Shown here in pieces: positions 40,491-48,611 of a stretch of 64,000 bases of DNA. The position numbers and the translations under genes were made by a program. The notes beneath the pieces are model-generated. The model did no database searches, was not told where the DNA came from, and was given only the letters and a program-made list of their open reading frames with translations. This stretch comes from Pandoraea apista. Lineage in GTDB: Bacteria; Pseudomonadota; Gammaproteobacteria; Burkholderiales; Burkholderiaceae. The DNA lies in contig NZ_CP013481.2 in assembly GCF_001465595.2 (NCBI RefSeq), forward strand, positions 1,984,001 to 2,048,000. Reading direction: 5' to 3'. Position 1 is the stretch's first letter, and every line of letters starts with the position of its first letter.

Positions 40491-41984
40491 GTGACTGTTC
40501 CCTTCAAAACCATTCCGCAGAATCTGCGGGTTCCTCTGTTCCATGCCGAACTCGACAACAGCCAGGCAAACAGCGGTGCATCGACGCAGCGTGCGTTGGT
40601 CATCGGGCAGATCACATCGGCCGGGACTGGGACGCCGGGCGTTCCGCAAATTTCACAGGGTGCAACCGAGGCAAAGTCGGTGGGCGGTGCCGGTTCGATG
40701 CTCGCGCTTATGACCGCGGCGTACCGTCAATCTGACCCGTTTGGCGAGGTCTGGTATCTGCCCTTGGCCGACGACGCCAGCGCCGTGGCCGCTACGGGGA
40801 GCATTGCGGTATCGGCGCCCGCTACGGCCACTGGTGTGATCTACCTGTACATCGCGGCCGTAAAAGGTGTTCCGCCAGTGACCGTCACCGTCACGTCGAC
40901 TCAGACGACGGCGCAGATTGCTACCGCCATTGCGGCGGCGATTAATGCCCAGTCTGACCTTCCCGTAACTGCGGCTGCAGCAACGTCGACAGTGACGGTG
41001 ACCGCAAAGAACAAAGGTCTTGCCGGCAACGACATCGACATTCGGATCAACTACCGAGGTGCCGCAAGTGGCGAGACGCTACCGGCAGGGCTTGCGTTGA
41101 CGATCACACCGATGGCCGGCGGCGCCGTTAATCCGGCCCTGACGACGGCATTCGCGAACTTGCTAGACCAAGAGTTCGATTTCATCGCGTTCCCGTACAC
41201 GGATGCGAACTCGCTGGATGCCATGAAGGCATTCCTGAGTTCGACGACGGGCCGATGGAGTTGGAGCAAGCAGATCTACGGCCACGCGTTCGCGGGATAT
41301 CGAGGGACCCTTGGCGCTCTCACGACGTTCGGCAATACCCGAAACGACGAGCACGTATCGGTCATGGGGTTCAACGATTCTCCGACGCCGGCATGGATCC
41401 TTGCTGCCGACCTGGCCGGCACCGTGGCGACATCGGTCCGCGCGGATCCGGCTCGACCGGTACAGACGTTGGCGCTGTCGAGCTTCCTTGCCCCGCCGCT
41501 GGCGTCGCGCTTTGCGCTAGGCGATCGAAACACCTTGCTGTGGGACGGCATTTCGACGTTCACCGTCGCAAGCGATGGCACGGTTGCCATTGAGAACCTG
41601 ATCACCACCTACCAACAGAATAGCTTCGGCCAGCCGGACGACAGCTATCTGGAAGTGGAAACGCTGTTCACGCTGGCCTATGTACTGCGAGCTCTGCGTT
41701 CCGTGGTGACAAGCAAGTACTCGCGCATGAAGCTTGCGGCAGATGGCACGCGATTTGCCCCCGGCTCGTCGATTGTGACGCCGGCCATCATCAAGGCCGA
41801 TCTGATCGCTCAGTACCAACAGCTCGAGTATGACGGCTTCGTGCAGCAGAGTGCTGTGTTTGCGCAGGGGCTCATCGTCCAGCAGAACAGCACGAATCCG
41901 AACCGCGTGGACGTGATCTACCCGGCGGTGTTGATCGCGCAGTTGCGCGTGTTCGCATTGCTCATGCAGTTCCGCTTGAGCTAA
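40491..41984 (+). CDS. Contractile tail sheath protein (Mu gpL family)
   Basis: 497 residues from GTG 40491 with GGAGA upstream. FKTIPQNLRVPLFHAELDNS, then ALVIGQITSAGTGTPGVPQI and QLEYDGFVQQSAVFAQGLIV with RVDVIYPAVLIAQLRVFALL are typical of Mu-like sheaths. It shows that prophage B encodes a myovirus tail, whereas A encodes a short podovirus tail. Confidence 0.92.
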   Translation: MTVPFKTIPQNLRVPLFHAELDNSQANSGASTQRALVIGQITSAGTGTPGVPQISQGATEAKSVGGAGSMLALMTAAYRQSDPFGEVWYLPLADDASAVAATGSIAVSAPATATGVIYLYIAAVKGVPPVTVTVTSTQTTAQIATAIAAAINAQSDLPVTAAAATSTVTVTAKNKGLAGNDIDIRINYRGAASGETLPAGLALTITPMAGGAVNPALTTAFANLLDQEFDFIAFPYTDANSLDAMKAFLSSTTGRWSWSKQIYGHAFAGYRGTLGALTTFGNTRNDEHVSVMGFNDSPTPAWILAADLAGTVATSVRADPARPVQTLALSSFLAPPLASRFALGDRNTLLWDGISTFTVASDGTVAIENLITTYQQNSFGQPDDSYLEVETLFTLAYVLRALRSVVTSKYSRMKLAADGTRFAPGSSIVTPAIIKADLIAQYQQLEYDGFVQQSAVFAQGLIVQQNSTNPNRVDVIYPAVLIAQLRVFALLMQFRLS

Positions 41985-41997
41985 CACGATCGATTCC

Positions 41998-42021
41998 AGG
42001 CGCCTTCGGGGCGCCTTTTTC
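41998..42021 (+). terminator. Terminator between sheath and tube genes
   Basis: AGGCGCC-TTCGG-GGCGCCT followed by a T-rich run. It would lower transcription past the sheath gene or stabilise its mRNA 3' end. Confidence 0.8.
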
Positions 42022-42039
42022 TTTTTCTGGAGATTCCTC

Positions 42040-42414
42040 ATGGCAGGTAATCCGAATCGCCTCGCCGGCACAGCAAGCATCACTGTCGATGGAACGAATT
42101 ACCTGCTGGTTGGGGACTTCGAATACAACCCGTCGTCGAAGACGCGGGAAACGCTTTCGGGTCAAGACGGAGTTCACGGATTTAGCGAGAAACCGCGGCC
42201 CGGCTCGATCTCTGCCAGCCTGCGCGACGCAGGCAACCTCACGGTTGCCGACCTGAATGCGATGGACAACGTAACGGTCGTTGCCCAACTCGCGAACGGC
42301 AAGACGATCATCGGCCGAAACATGTGGACGGTTGAGGATCAGACGGCCAAAGCGACGGATGCAACGATCGAAGTGAAGTGGGAAGGTCCCCAAGTTTCTG
42401 AAACCACGAGTTGA
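42040..42414 (+). CDS. Tail tube protein (Mu gpM family)
   Basis: 124 residues: NRLAGTASITVDGTNYLLVG, then ETLSGQDGVHGFSEKPRPGS and VAQLANGKTIIGRNMWTVED. This is the Mu-like tube family. It assembles the inner tube inside the sheath. Followed closely by the chaperone gene. Confidence 0.9.
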   Translation: MAGNPNRLAGTASITVDGTNYLLVGDFEYNPSSKTRETLSGQDGVHGFSEKPRPGSISASLRDAGNLTVADLNAMDNVTVVAQLANGKTIIGRNMWTVEDQTAKATDATIEVKWEGPQVSETTS

Positions 42415-42416
42415 AC

Positions 42417-42707
42417 ATGAGCCAACCTGACGAAAAGACCATCAAGCTTCGCAAGCCTGTAAAGCTCGGTAGCGGCGAGAGTGAAGTCATCTACGACAAG
42501 CTCGACCTGCGCGAGCCGACTGCTGGCGAACTCGACAAAGCCACGACAACCGGCGGCTCGAACATCGGCATCGGGATCATGCTGATTCACCTTGTTTCCG
42601 GCCTTCCAAAGTCGGCCGTCGAAAAGCTCAGTCAACGTGATTTCACGGAGGCGAACGAGTATCTCGCGGGTTTTACCGACGATGGCCCGACGGAGTCGCC
42701 GACGTAA
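42417..42707 (+). CDS. Tail assembly chaperone, short form
   Basis: 96 residues from ATG 42417. IKLRKPVKLGSGESEVIYDK, then LDLREPTAGELDKATTTGGS follow the Mu gp41/Phage_TAC_7 pattern. The gene contains a perfect -1 slippery heptamer G GGT TTT at 42668-42674, so a longer form is expected from frameshifting. Chaperones of this kind bind tape measure protein during tail assembly. Confidence 0.85.
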   Translation: MSQPDEKTIKLRKPVKLGSGESEVIYDKLDLREPTAGELDKATTTGGSNIGIGIMLIHLVSGLPKSAVEKLSQRDFTEANEYLAGFTDDGPTESPT

Positions 42708-42829
42708 TCGCCGACGTCACATATTTTTTCCGTTGGAGCCCGCTCGACGCGGAGCGCCTATCGCTTTCAAAGCTGGCTTGGTGGAGAGACCAGGCTAAAC
42801 GCATTCGACAAACCATGAAGGAGGTCTGA
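42417..42829 (+). CDS. Tail assembly chaperone, long form by -1 frameshift
   Basis: After slipping at 42668-42674 the ribosome continues in the -1 frame to the TGA at 42827-42829, adding 51 residues for a total of 137. The added part (VIADVTYFFRWSPLDAERLS, then LSKLAWWRDQAKRIRQ) matches the GpE-type extension seen in P2/Mu-like phages. The -1 frame has no stop between the slippery site and this end. The tape measure start overlaps the stop (TGATG). Confidence 0.8.
42668..42674 (+). promoter_or_regulatory. Programmed -1 frameshift site GGGTTTT
   Basis: Fits X XXY YYZ in the reading frame of the short form (GCG GGT TTT ACC). It sits 31 bases before the short-form stop. GC-rich sequence downstream could pair to stimulate slippage, but no clear pseudoknot was worked out. 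Confidence 0.8.
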
Positions 42830-44820
42830 TGGCGGGCAATGCGTATCAGATCACCATCACGGCTGCCGACAGGGCGTCGGCGGTGGCGAAGAAGATTGAA
42901 GCGTCGATGCAGCGGATCACGAAGCCGATTGATCGGGTGACTGCGTCATCCAAAAAGATGAATGACGCTGCCGCGTCGCTTCGCAAGCCATTCGCCGATG
43001 TCGGCCGCTCGCTCAAGGCATTGGGCGACGAAACCGGTGTGACGAAGGTTGCGCGCGGTATCCGTCGTATCGGTTATGCCGCCGCTGATGCGGGCCGTAG
43101 CCTTCTGGGAATTGTTGCGCCGCTCGCAGGCATCGCAGGACTCGGCTCGATCGCAGGGATTGCCCTGATGACGAACGAGTGGGGCAAGATGGGCGCAGAG
43201 GTTTTGAAGACGTCTTCGGCCATCGGCGTCTCGACTGCAGACCTGCAGGCCTACCGAGGAGCGGCGAAGCTCGCTGGTTTGTCGGCAGATGAGATGACTG
43301 GTTCGCTCAAGTCGCTCGGCAAGACCATCGAAGACGCTACCTACGGCCGAAATCAGGACGCTTTCGTGATGATGCAGAAGTTCGGCATCAGCCTTCATCG
43401 TACGAAAGACGGCGCTGTGGACGCCACTCGCGCGCTCAAGGACGTCGCGAACGCGATCGTGAAGCAGAAAGGCAACGTCCAGACACAGGCGTTGATTGCT
43501 GACGTGTTCGGCGTCGGATCGTTGCTACCCATGCTCCAGAAGGGCGAGTCTGGAATCGATGCGTTCGTTAAGAAAGCGAAGGACATGGGGCTCGTCCTGA
43601 GTGACGAACAACTGAAGCGGGCGGCTGCGTACAACGAGCAGATGATCCAGCTTGAGGCCTCCGGCACGAAGCTCAAGTACTCGTTCGGCGAGGCCATGGC
43701 GCCGGCTCTGGAGCGGACTATTGCGGTCGTCCAGCGCCTGGTGGATCAGTACGGCGCTGTTGCCGCAACTAAGGTCGCGGAGTACGTCGAACGCTTTGCC
43801 AAATGGCTAGAGCAGGTCGATTGGGAAAAAACAGCCAAACAGGTATCAGACTTTGTTGATGCGATAGGCGGTGTGAAGGGTGTCGCGGTCGCGCTTGCGG
43901 CCATCACATTCGCCGCCCCGATCGCGGGCATCGTCTCGATAATCGGCAATCTCACTTCGCTTGCGACGGTCGCCGTGCCGGGGGCAGTCGCAGCGCTTGG
44001 AACTCTCGGGGCCGCCGGTGTTGCGGCATGGGGCGCCCTGAAAATTGCCAAGGCGGCGGGCCTTCCCGATACGAATTCCGCAAAAGGCGCGAGCGATGTA
44101 GCTGCCGGAAACTGGTGGGCCGCGTCTGCCAGCCTACCGGCTATGAGTTTTCTGGGGGCCGGGTGGGATCGCCTTACTGGCAAGTCGAATGCAGACATCG
44201 CCGCAGGCCTTCGAATTCAGTCGGGCGCAGGGAAATCGAGTGCTGAATCAGACGCACTCTTTTCACGGCTCGAGACACAGTACGGCCTGCCCAAGGGGCT
44301 GCTAGATAGCGTATGGGCGCAGGAGTCGGGCCGCGGCACGAACATGCTCTCGTCCGCAGGCGCGAAGGGGCACTTCCAGTTCATGGATGCGACGGCCAAG
44401 CAATACGGGCTCGATGATCCAAATGACCTGTCGAAGTCTGCCACGGCCGCAGCTCAGATGTACCGGGATCTGCTTAAGCAAAACGGCGGAGATCTCAGCA
44501 AGGCCCTTGCGGGGTACAACTGGGGCCAAGGCAACGTGCAGCGCAAGGGCTTGGAGAACGCTCCCAAGGAGACCCGCAACTACGTGGAGCAAGTGCAGGC
44601 GCGGATGGGCGGCACGGGACTGTATAGCAACTCGCCGCGCATTGCCGCCGCCAACCTGCCGGGACAGTCACCGTCGCCTGTGTCGGCCGACGGTGGGCGT
44701 GTCCACGTCGATGTTGTGATTCATCAGGATGGCCGGCCAGCCTCGGCGAAGGTGCGGTCTCAAGGTAACGTGACCGGGACGGCTAGCGTCGGCAATCGAG
44801 CAATCGGGGAGATGGCGTGA
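42829..44820 (+). CDS. Tape measure protein with lytic transglycosylase domain
   Basis: 663 residues. N-terminal helical region (DRASAVAKKIEASMQRITKP), hydrophobic Gly/Ala stretches at about 90-115 and 350-400 (MEMBRANE-like, e.g. ALGTLGAAGVAAWGALKIAK). A C-terminal SLT-type muramidase domain at about 480-590 contains YGLPKGLLDSVWAQESGRGT with the catalytic Glu, AGAKGHFQFMDATAKQYGLD and LAGYNWGQGNVQRKG. It sets tail length and locally opens peptidoglycan upon infection. Confidence 0.9.
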   Translation: MAGNAYQITITAADRASAVAKKIEASMQRITKPIDRVTASSKKMNDAAASLRKPFADVGRSLKALGDETGVTKVARGIRRIGYAAADAGRSLLGIVAPLAGIAGLGSIAGIALMTNEWGKMGAEVLKTSSAIGVSTADLQAYRGAAKLAGLSADEMTGSLKSLGKTIEDATYGRNQDAFVMMQKFGISLHRTKDGAVDATRALKDVANAIVKQKGNVQTQALIADVFGVGSLLPMLQKGESGIDAFVKKAKDMGLVLSDEQLKRAAAYNEQMIQLEASGTKLKYSFGEAMAPALERTIAVVQRLVDQYGAVAATKVAEYVERFAKWLEQVDWEKTAKQVSDFVDAIGGVKGVAVALAAITFAAPIAGIVSIIGNLTSLATVAVPGAVAALGTLGAAGVAAWGALKIAKAAGLPDTNSAKGASDVAAGNWWAASASLPAMSFLGAGWDRLTGKSNADIAAGLRIQSGAGKSSAESDALFSRLETQYGLPKGLLDSVWAQESGRGTNMLSSAGAKGHFQFMDATAKQYGLDDPNDLSKSATAAAQMYRDLLKQNGGDLSKALAGYNWGQGNVQRKGLENAPKETRNYVEQVQARMGGTGLYSNSPRIAAANLPGQSPSPVSADGGRVHVDVVIHQDGRPASAKVRSQGNVTGTASVGNRAIGEMA

Positions 44821-46292
44821 GCGTAGCTGACGTGGTGAACGTTGCGGGCAGCATTGGTGGGATTGCCTCGGCCGCTAAGGGTATTGCGTCATCGGCGCAA
44901 AGCTTGATGAGCCTGTTCGGCAGTGGGGACTATGCGGACAAGCTCCGGAAGGCAAGCTACAACGGGGTACCGTTCGCTGTTCTGTCTGAGAGCGGCGTCT
45001 TTGGCCGCAACGTCGTCGTCCACTCTTACCCGAAGAAGGAAACGAGGCCATGGATTGAAGACAACGGGCTGAAGACGAATGTCCTTCAGGTGACAGGGTT
45101 TTTAGTCGAAAACAGCCTGATCTACGGCGGTGGCGACGTCACAACCCAGAAGATCAATCTGCTGAACGTGATTCGCGGTGGATCCGTAGGCAATACGAAG
45201 CCGCCCGGCATCGGCAAACTGGTCCATCCGACTTGGGGCGAGATCAAGGCGAATTGCACCGAGGCCGAGATTGGCACGTCCTGGGATCGCGGCCGCGTTG
45301 TCGAGTTGCGACTGACGTTCATTCTCGGCGGCGATCGGTTGTATCCGAGCGCGCAGTCTGCGACGAAAGACGCTGTGAGTGGTGCGGCTTCGGGCTTGAC
45401 GGCTTCGTCGCTGCTGAGCTTCGTCAGCCGAACGCTCGATGCGATCAAAGCGGGTGTCGCGGTCATTCGCACAGCCGTTGGCGTTGCCGTTGCGTTCTAT
45501 CAAGCTGTGAACGGTTTGGTGCATAGCGTACGTCGATTCTTCAATTCGATTTCCACGTTGTCCGGAAACTTCGGCCGCCTCTTCGGCGGCAGCAATACGG
45601 GGTACGCTGGGGCCAACGGGAAAGCCCCCAAGACGGCCACGGTCGCGAGTCTCCTTGCGCAGGATACGCAGAACGTCGCAAACGTCGCTGTCGCCGGGGC
45701 GGCGCTATCAACCGCTGCCGTAAGCGCAGGGACGAATCCGGCAGGATTTAGCGCCGCTGCGCAGGCACTAATGTCGGCGACCGCGAACACGGCTGCCTCG
45801 CCGGCGGACGCAATCAGGTTGCTTACGCCGCTGGCGAAATACACGCCCCCGTCAGTGGCGTCGGGCTCACCAATTGCGGCTGCCCAAGCAGTAATGAGCA
45901 GTGCAGCGGGCGATTTGCTGCGCCGTTCTGCGATCGCTCAGGTTGCGACGAGTTCGACGGCGTATCAGCCGGCCTCGGCCGACGATGCCATTGGTGTCCG
46001 GGACACCGTCGTTGCGCTGATCGACGCCGAAATTCAAGTCGCGGCCGATCAGGGCGAGGACGACGTCTATGCGTCGCTGCGAACGCTTCGACAAGCAGTG
46101 GTGACCGACTTCGACAGTCGGGGGCAGGGACTGGCGGCAGTAACGACGTTCCAGTTCAGCGGGCCGATTCCCGCGTTGGCGCTGGCCAATCGTATCTATA
46201 GAGACGTCGGTCGGGAAGGTGAGTTGGTGAGCCAAGCAAATCCGGTTCATCCAGCATTTTTGCCGACGAGTTTCAAGGCGTTGGCCGAGTAG
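44817..46292 (+). CDS. Mu gpN-like tail/DNA circulation protein
   Basis: 491 residues. The N-terminal domain (YADKLRKASYNGVPFAVLSE, then RNVVVHSYPKKETRPWIEDN) and LVHPTWGEIKANCTEAEIGT fit the DNA_circ_N family, the Mu gpN baseplate hub protein. The rest is helical and Ala-rich. Start overlaps the tape measure stop (GTGAGC). Confidence 0.87.
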   Translation: MSVADVVNVAGSIGGIASAAKGIASSAQSLMSLFGSGDYADKLRKASYNGVPFAVLSESGVFGRNVVVHSYPKKETRPWIEDNGLKTNVLQVTGFLVENSLIYGGGDVTTQKINLLNVIRGGSVGNTKPPGIGKLVHPTWGEIKANCTEAEIGTSWDRGRVVELRLTFILGGDRLYPSAQSATKDAVSGAASGLTASSLLSFVSRTLDAIKAGVAVIRTAVGVAVAFYQAVNGLVHSVRRFFNSISTLSGNFGRLFGGSNTGYAGANGKAPKTATVASLLAQDTQNVANVAVAGAALSTAAVSAGTNPAGFSAAAQALMSATANTAASPADAIRLLTPLAKYTPPSVASGSPIAAAQAVMSSAAGDLLRRSAIAQVATSSTAYQPASADDAIGVRDTVVALIDAEIQVAADQGEDDVYASLRTLRQAVVTDFDSRGQGLAAVTTFQFSGPIPALALANRIYRDVGREGELVSQANPVHPAFLPTSFKALAE

Positions 46293-46309
46293 CAAACCGC
46301 AAAAGAGCG

Positions 46310-46343
46310 AAAGCCCCGGACTGTTAGCAGCAGCCGGGGCTTT
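46310..46343. terminator. Bidirectional terminator between tail and immunity module
   Basis: AAAGCCCCGG paired with CCGGGGCTTT around a 14-base loop. Symmetric A/T ends allow it to stop both the tail operon and the leftward repressor gene. Confidence 0.8.
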
Positions 46344-46385
46344 CTGTGTTCAACCTGGATATCGTATACCGCCCAATGCGCCGGG

Positions 46386-46811
46386 CTATTTTTGCTTGCG
46401 GTACGAGTCGAAGTAGACCGTTGCATCGTCTGGGGCGTGTGACTTTGCCTCAAGCATGATTTGTCGCACTTCTTGCAGCGTCGCGCGCTCCGGCACGCGC
46501 ACATACATCACGAACGGTGCGTTCGGGTCGGTACCCGCAGCGACGATCTTTGCGAGCGCCTCTTCGAATGACAGCTTGTACTTCTTCGCATAGTCGTCAA
46601 TCTCCATCTTCGTAAAGTTGGAAATCTCTACGCGAGAAAGATCGGGGTCGTCAAGTTTTTCCCATTGGACCTGGGAAAACGATTTTTGGATGCGATCGAT
46701 CAGCTCCGAGTTCAGAGAGCGGTTGTTCGCTCGCGCAGATTCCTCCACCTGCTCCCGGAGCTCGGGCGGCATGCGGAACGGGTAAGGGGGGAGTTGGGAT
46801 TTCTCGCTCAT
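46386..46811 (-). CDS. Arc-type ribbon-helix-helix repressor
   Basis: 141 residues. The N-terminus (PPYPFRMPPELREQVEESAR, then ANNRSLNSELIDRIQKSF, residues 8-45) is a classic Arc/Mnt ribbon-helix-helix. A C-terminal extension of about 90 residues (MEIDDYAKKYKLSFEEALAK) is absent in P22 Arc. It diverges from a second RHH gene over a 117-bp operator region and from the antirepressor beyond. This parallels the P22 immI locus. Confidence 0.85.
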   Translation of the reverse strand: MSEKSQLPPYPFRMPPELREQVEESARANNRSLNSELIDRIQKSFSQVQWEKLDDPDLSRVEISNFTKMEIDDYAKKYKLSFEEALAKIVAAGTDPNAPFVMYVRVPERATLQEVRQIMLEAKSHAPDDATVYFDSYRKQK

Positions 46812-46928
46812 GTATCAATTATCGAACTAGAGTCAGAAAGATTCAAAGAATCTAATTGACTCTGAGTCAATTAGAATCTAGGATGTGCTTGCCGGTAGTG
46901 TGCCGGTGTATACAAATTGGAGGTGCTG
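46812..46928. promoter_or_regulatory. Divergent operator/promoter of the immI-like module
   Basis: Contains AGATTC-AAA-GAATCT (46839-46853) and a perfect 12-bp-arm palindrome TCTAATTGACTC-T-GAGTCAATTAGA split around 46863 (46851-46875). A rightward promoter fits TTGACT (46856-46861), 17 bp, TAGGAT (46879-46884). The leftward one reads TTGACT from the same palindrome and TTGAAT 18 bp on. Both promoters are therefore occluded by one operator. Confidence 0.8.
46851..46875. repeat. 25-bp near-perfect palindromic operator
   Basis: Two 12-base arms with a single central T. Likely binding site of one or both flanking ribbon-helix-helix repressors, which bind symmetric sites as dimer pairs. Confidence 0.8.
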
Positions 46929-47117
46929 ATGCGTGGCGCTCGCGCAATGCCGCAGGTGAATATCAGGATGCCGGAAGATTTGAAGAGAGAACTCGAACAG
47001 GATGCCGCAAAGAATTTCCGCAGCCTCACGGCAGAGATTCTGTCTCGACTCGTTGCGGGTCGATCAAAAGAAAACGCCCAACCGGCGGCAACCGGTCAGG
47101 CGTTGGTGACGCAGTGA
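46929..47117 (+). CDS. Small ribbon-helix-helix repressor (Arc/Mnt-like)
   Basis: 62 residues from ATG 46929 with GGAGG upstream. The RHH is MPQVNIRMPEDLKRELEQDA, then AKNFRSLTAEILSRLVAG (7-44). It lies immediately before the antirepressor gene, as arc precedes ant in P22, and probably limits antirepressor synthesis after infection. Confidence 0.85.
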   Translation: MRGARAMPQVNIRMPEDLKRELEQDAAKNFRSLTAEILSRLVAGRSKENAQPAATGQALVTQ

Positions 47118-47142
47118 ACCCCTTGAGGAAGGAACACAGATC

Positions 47143-48060
47143 ATGAACAAGAATAGCACTCAGGCCGTGAAACGCCAAATTTCGGTGCCGTTTCACGGAA
47201 CGGACCTGTTGCTCGTCGAACACGATGGGCAGCCGTACACGCCGATGAAGCCGATTGTGGAAGGCATGGGGCTCGATTGGAAGAGCCAGCACGTCAAGAT
47301 GAAGCAGCGATTCGGTTCAACTATGGTGGAAATCACCATAGTTGCTGGTGATGGGAAGCAACGTCTCATGTCTAGCCTCCCGGTCAAGAAACTTCCGGGC
47401 TGGCTTCACTCGATCAATGTCGGGAAAGTTCGCCCCGAGCTTCGTGAGCGCGTTGTTGAATACCAAGCCGAGTGCGACGACGTCCTTTGGAAATACTGGA
47501 CCGAAGGTGTTGCCATCAACGAACGCATGGCGTTCGCGGTCAATCCGGATGATGTGCTGACGGGCGAACAGCAGGAGGTGCTTCGCTTGATGGTCAAGAC
47601 TCACGTTGAGCGCCTGCCGAAGATGAAGCAGGGTGCGGCTGCAACGCGGGTCTGGTCGAAGCTGAAAGCCCACTTCAAGGTTGCATACCGGCAAATTCCG
47701 CAATCGGAATTCACGGAGGCTGTGAGCATCGTGACGCGAACTGCGGCCGAGTGGGAAGTGCTTGATGCTGAGCCGAAGGGCGAAGCAGACCTTATTGCGG
47801 TGATTGAGCAAATGGACGCTCTCGATGCGCTTCGCCAAATCCTGTCGGGTGATCGCTGGTTGCTCAGCTACGACGACGATCGTTGGCGCCTCAAACTCAT
47901 CAGCCGAGACGCGTACATCCTCACGGAGAATCAGATCGTGGGGCTCATCCGTGAGCCTGGAATCATTTCCGAACGCCTGCTTCCGAGAATCATCGCGGTG
48001 GCAGCCGAGCGACTGACTCAGCTCAGTCCGTTCCGGATTGAAAGTCGGGCAGCGGCCTGA
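47143..48060 (+). CDS. Phage antirepressor with P22_AR_N domain
   Basis: 305 residues. Residues 10-125 (ISVPFHGTDLLLVEHDGQPY, then TPMKPIVEGMGLDWKSQHVK, SSLPVKKLPGWLHSINVGKV and LRERVVEYQAECDDVLWKYW) form the P22 antirepressor N-terminal domain. The C-terminal region (about 145-300) is specific and unclassified. By analogy it binds and inactivates a CI-type repressor, perhaps that of prophage A. GAGGAAGG precedes the start. Confidence 0.88.
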   Translation: MNKNSTQAVKRQISVPFHGTDLLLVEHDGQPYTPMKPIVEGMGLDWKSQHVKMKQRFGSTMVEITIVAGDGKQRLMSSLPVKKLPGWLHSINVGKVRPELRERVVEYQAECDDVLWKYWTEGVAINERMAFAVNPDDVLTGEQQEVLRLMVKTHVERLPKMKQGAAATRVWSKLKAHFKVAYRQIPQSEFTEAVSIVTRTAAEWEVLDAEPKGEADLIAVIEQMDALDALRQILSGDRWLLSYDDDRWRLKLISRDAYILTENQIVGLIREPGIISERLLPRIIAVAAERLTQLSPFRIESRAAA

Positions 48061-48090
48061 TTCGGTTTCTCGGAACCCAGCCGCCAGCTT

Positions 48091-48594
48091 TTAGTTGAGC
48101 GGCTGGTAGATCTGCCGCATTTCCCCGTTCACGCATTTGATAGTCACCTTGCCTTGCTTCAGATAGAGCTTTCCATCTGGGGCGGCAAGTAGCTTGTTCG
48201 TCACAAAGGTCTGGGGGTAGTCGCATTTGGCCATGACGACTTTGCCCTTGTCGTCTAGGACAGGCTCTGCGGCCGATCGAAGCACCTTGAAATAGGATGC
48301 GCTACTCCGTTCGTTCGCAGTCGCAATTGGACGCCCGTAGATCAGGCCAAGGATCGGTTCCGTCTCTGATTTTGGTACGTACGTATCTGACCTATTGATT
48401 GCCTCAAACGCGTAACCCGCCTCAAGTCTAGTGCATGACTGTGGAAGCTGCCCATTCTGAGACGTGATTGCGGTGTGCAGGGCCTCAGCCGACTCGCATG
48501 CAATAGCGCCCTCGGACTTGATCTGATACACCGGTTCGGCGTGTGCACAGAGTGCAAATAGGCCGACGGAAAAAGCACCGATCTGTAATCTCAT
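48091..48594 (-). CDS. Secreted/periplasmic protein, lysogenic moron candidate
   Basis: 167 residues with a signal peptide (MRLQIGAFSVGLFALCAHA, cleavage after Ala19). Four mature Cys (about 34, 54, 124, 154) could form two disulfides. It lies on the minus strand inside the plus-strand tail operon, a sign of an independently expressed moron. A hairpin (CCAGCCGC / GCGGCTGG at 48077-48106) spans its stop. No family recognised; superinfection exclusion or host alteration is possible. Confidence 0.7.
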   Translation of the reverse strand: MRLQIGAFSVGLFALCAHAEPVYQIKSEGAIACESAEALHTAITSQNGQLPQSCTRLEAGYAFEAINRSDTYVPKSETEPILGLIYGRPIATANERSSASYFKVLRSAAEPVLDDKGKVVMAKCDYPQTFVTNKLLAAPDGKLYLKQGKVTIKCVNGEMRQIYQPLN

Positions 48595-48611
48595 GATTCA
48601 GTATTCCGCAT

